From positions 1-12,820 of the forward strand of contig CAZPSL010000196.1 in NCBI GenBank assembly GCA_964589145.1: 12,820 nucleotides of DNA, in the 5' to 3' direction. Source of the DNA: UBA11858 sp964589145. GTDB taxonomy: Bacteria > Chloroflexota > Anaerolineae > Anaerolineales > UBA11858. Made by a program: the position numbers and the translations under genes. Shown piece by piece: positions 12,770 through 12,820 of this stretch (positions are counted from its first letter, which is position 1; each line of letters begins with the position of its first letter). Under the pieces are notes generated by a model. The model was not told the origin of the DNA, searched no databases, and worked only from the letters and a program-made list of their open reading frames with translations.

Positions 12770-12820
12770 CTGAGTCCCCCAGGCGCGCGACGGTCATCAC
12801 AGTATCCGCTGGAGCGCGAT

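Larger units (their letters stand above)
12592..12820. other. Intergenic region with hairpin repeats and a promoter
   Basis: No gene ends or starts inside this stretch with certainty. It holds two copies of the dispersed repeat types found elsewhere in this window (12623-12637 and 12683-12707) and an extended -10 promoter (12761-12769). Confidence 0.5.

Overview
The window most resembles the chromosome of a member of the phylum Chloroflexota, probably class Anaerolineae. This is inferred from protein style, not from a marker gene. The clues are a zinc-ribbon-headed soluble histidine kinase, a double-XRE protein with a characteristic C-terminal segment, a secreted protein ending in YLPLVVR, and intergenic DNA packed with short GC-rich dispersed repeats. 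Ten protein-coding genes are supported. No rRNA, tRNA, CRISPR array, transposase or phage gene was seen.

Layout. (1) 1-5255: a signalling and ATPase block on the + strand. It holds a soluble histidine kinase with a zinc ribbon and an MshEN-like segment, then a second soluble GAF-type histidine kinase overlapping an OmpR-family response regulator by 4 bp. A small DUF-type protein follows and overlaps a CpaF/TadA-type secretion ATPase by 4 bp. No TadB/TadC, pilin or other Tad/Flp component follows, so the ATPase is an orphan within this window. (2) 5256-5700: a 445-bp gene-free mosaic of repeats that ends in a promoter. (3) 5707-7927: a double-HTH XRE protein, a TPR protein 4 bp downstream, and a tandem GNAT acetyltransferase. 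(4) 7928-8216: a short element with inverted-repeat ends, then a near-perfect sigma-70 promoter. (5) 8217-10811: a large secreted multidomain protein, followed by a strong hairpin shared with the convergent mnmA. (6) 10880-12591: mnmA (tRNA 2-thiouridylase, - strand) diverging from a YdjM-type membrane metal-dependent hydrolase. (7) 12592-12820: repeats and an extended -10 promoter for a gene that probably starts at the window edge.

How the parts may work together. The two kinases have no membrane segments and should read cytosolic signals. The second forms a classic pair with the response regulator. The small protein and the ATPase follow on the same strand and may share that regulator's transcript. 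The XRE and TPR genes look translationally coupled and resemble a split HTH-plus-TPR regulator. The remaining genes look like independent housekeeping or surface functions.

The most unusual signal is non-coding. A 20-bp sequence (TTTCTACAACATTTGCCTGC and variants) occurs about seven times in three intergenic regions. It is arranged as inverted pairs, as in a MITE-like element, and its outward end lies just upstream of, or forms part of, the promoters of neighbouring genes.
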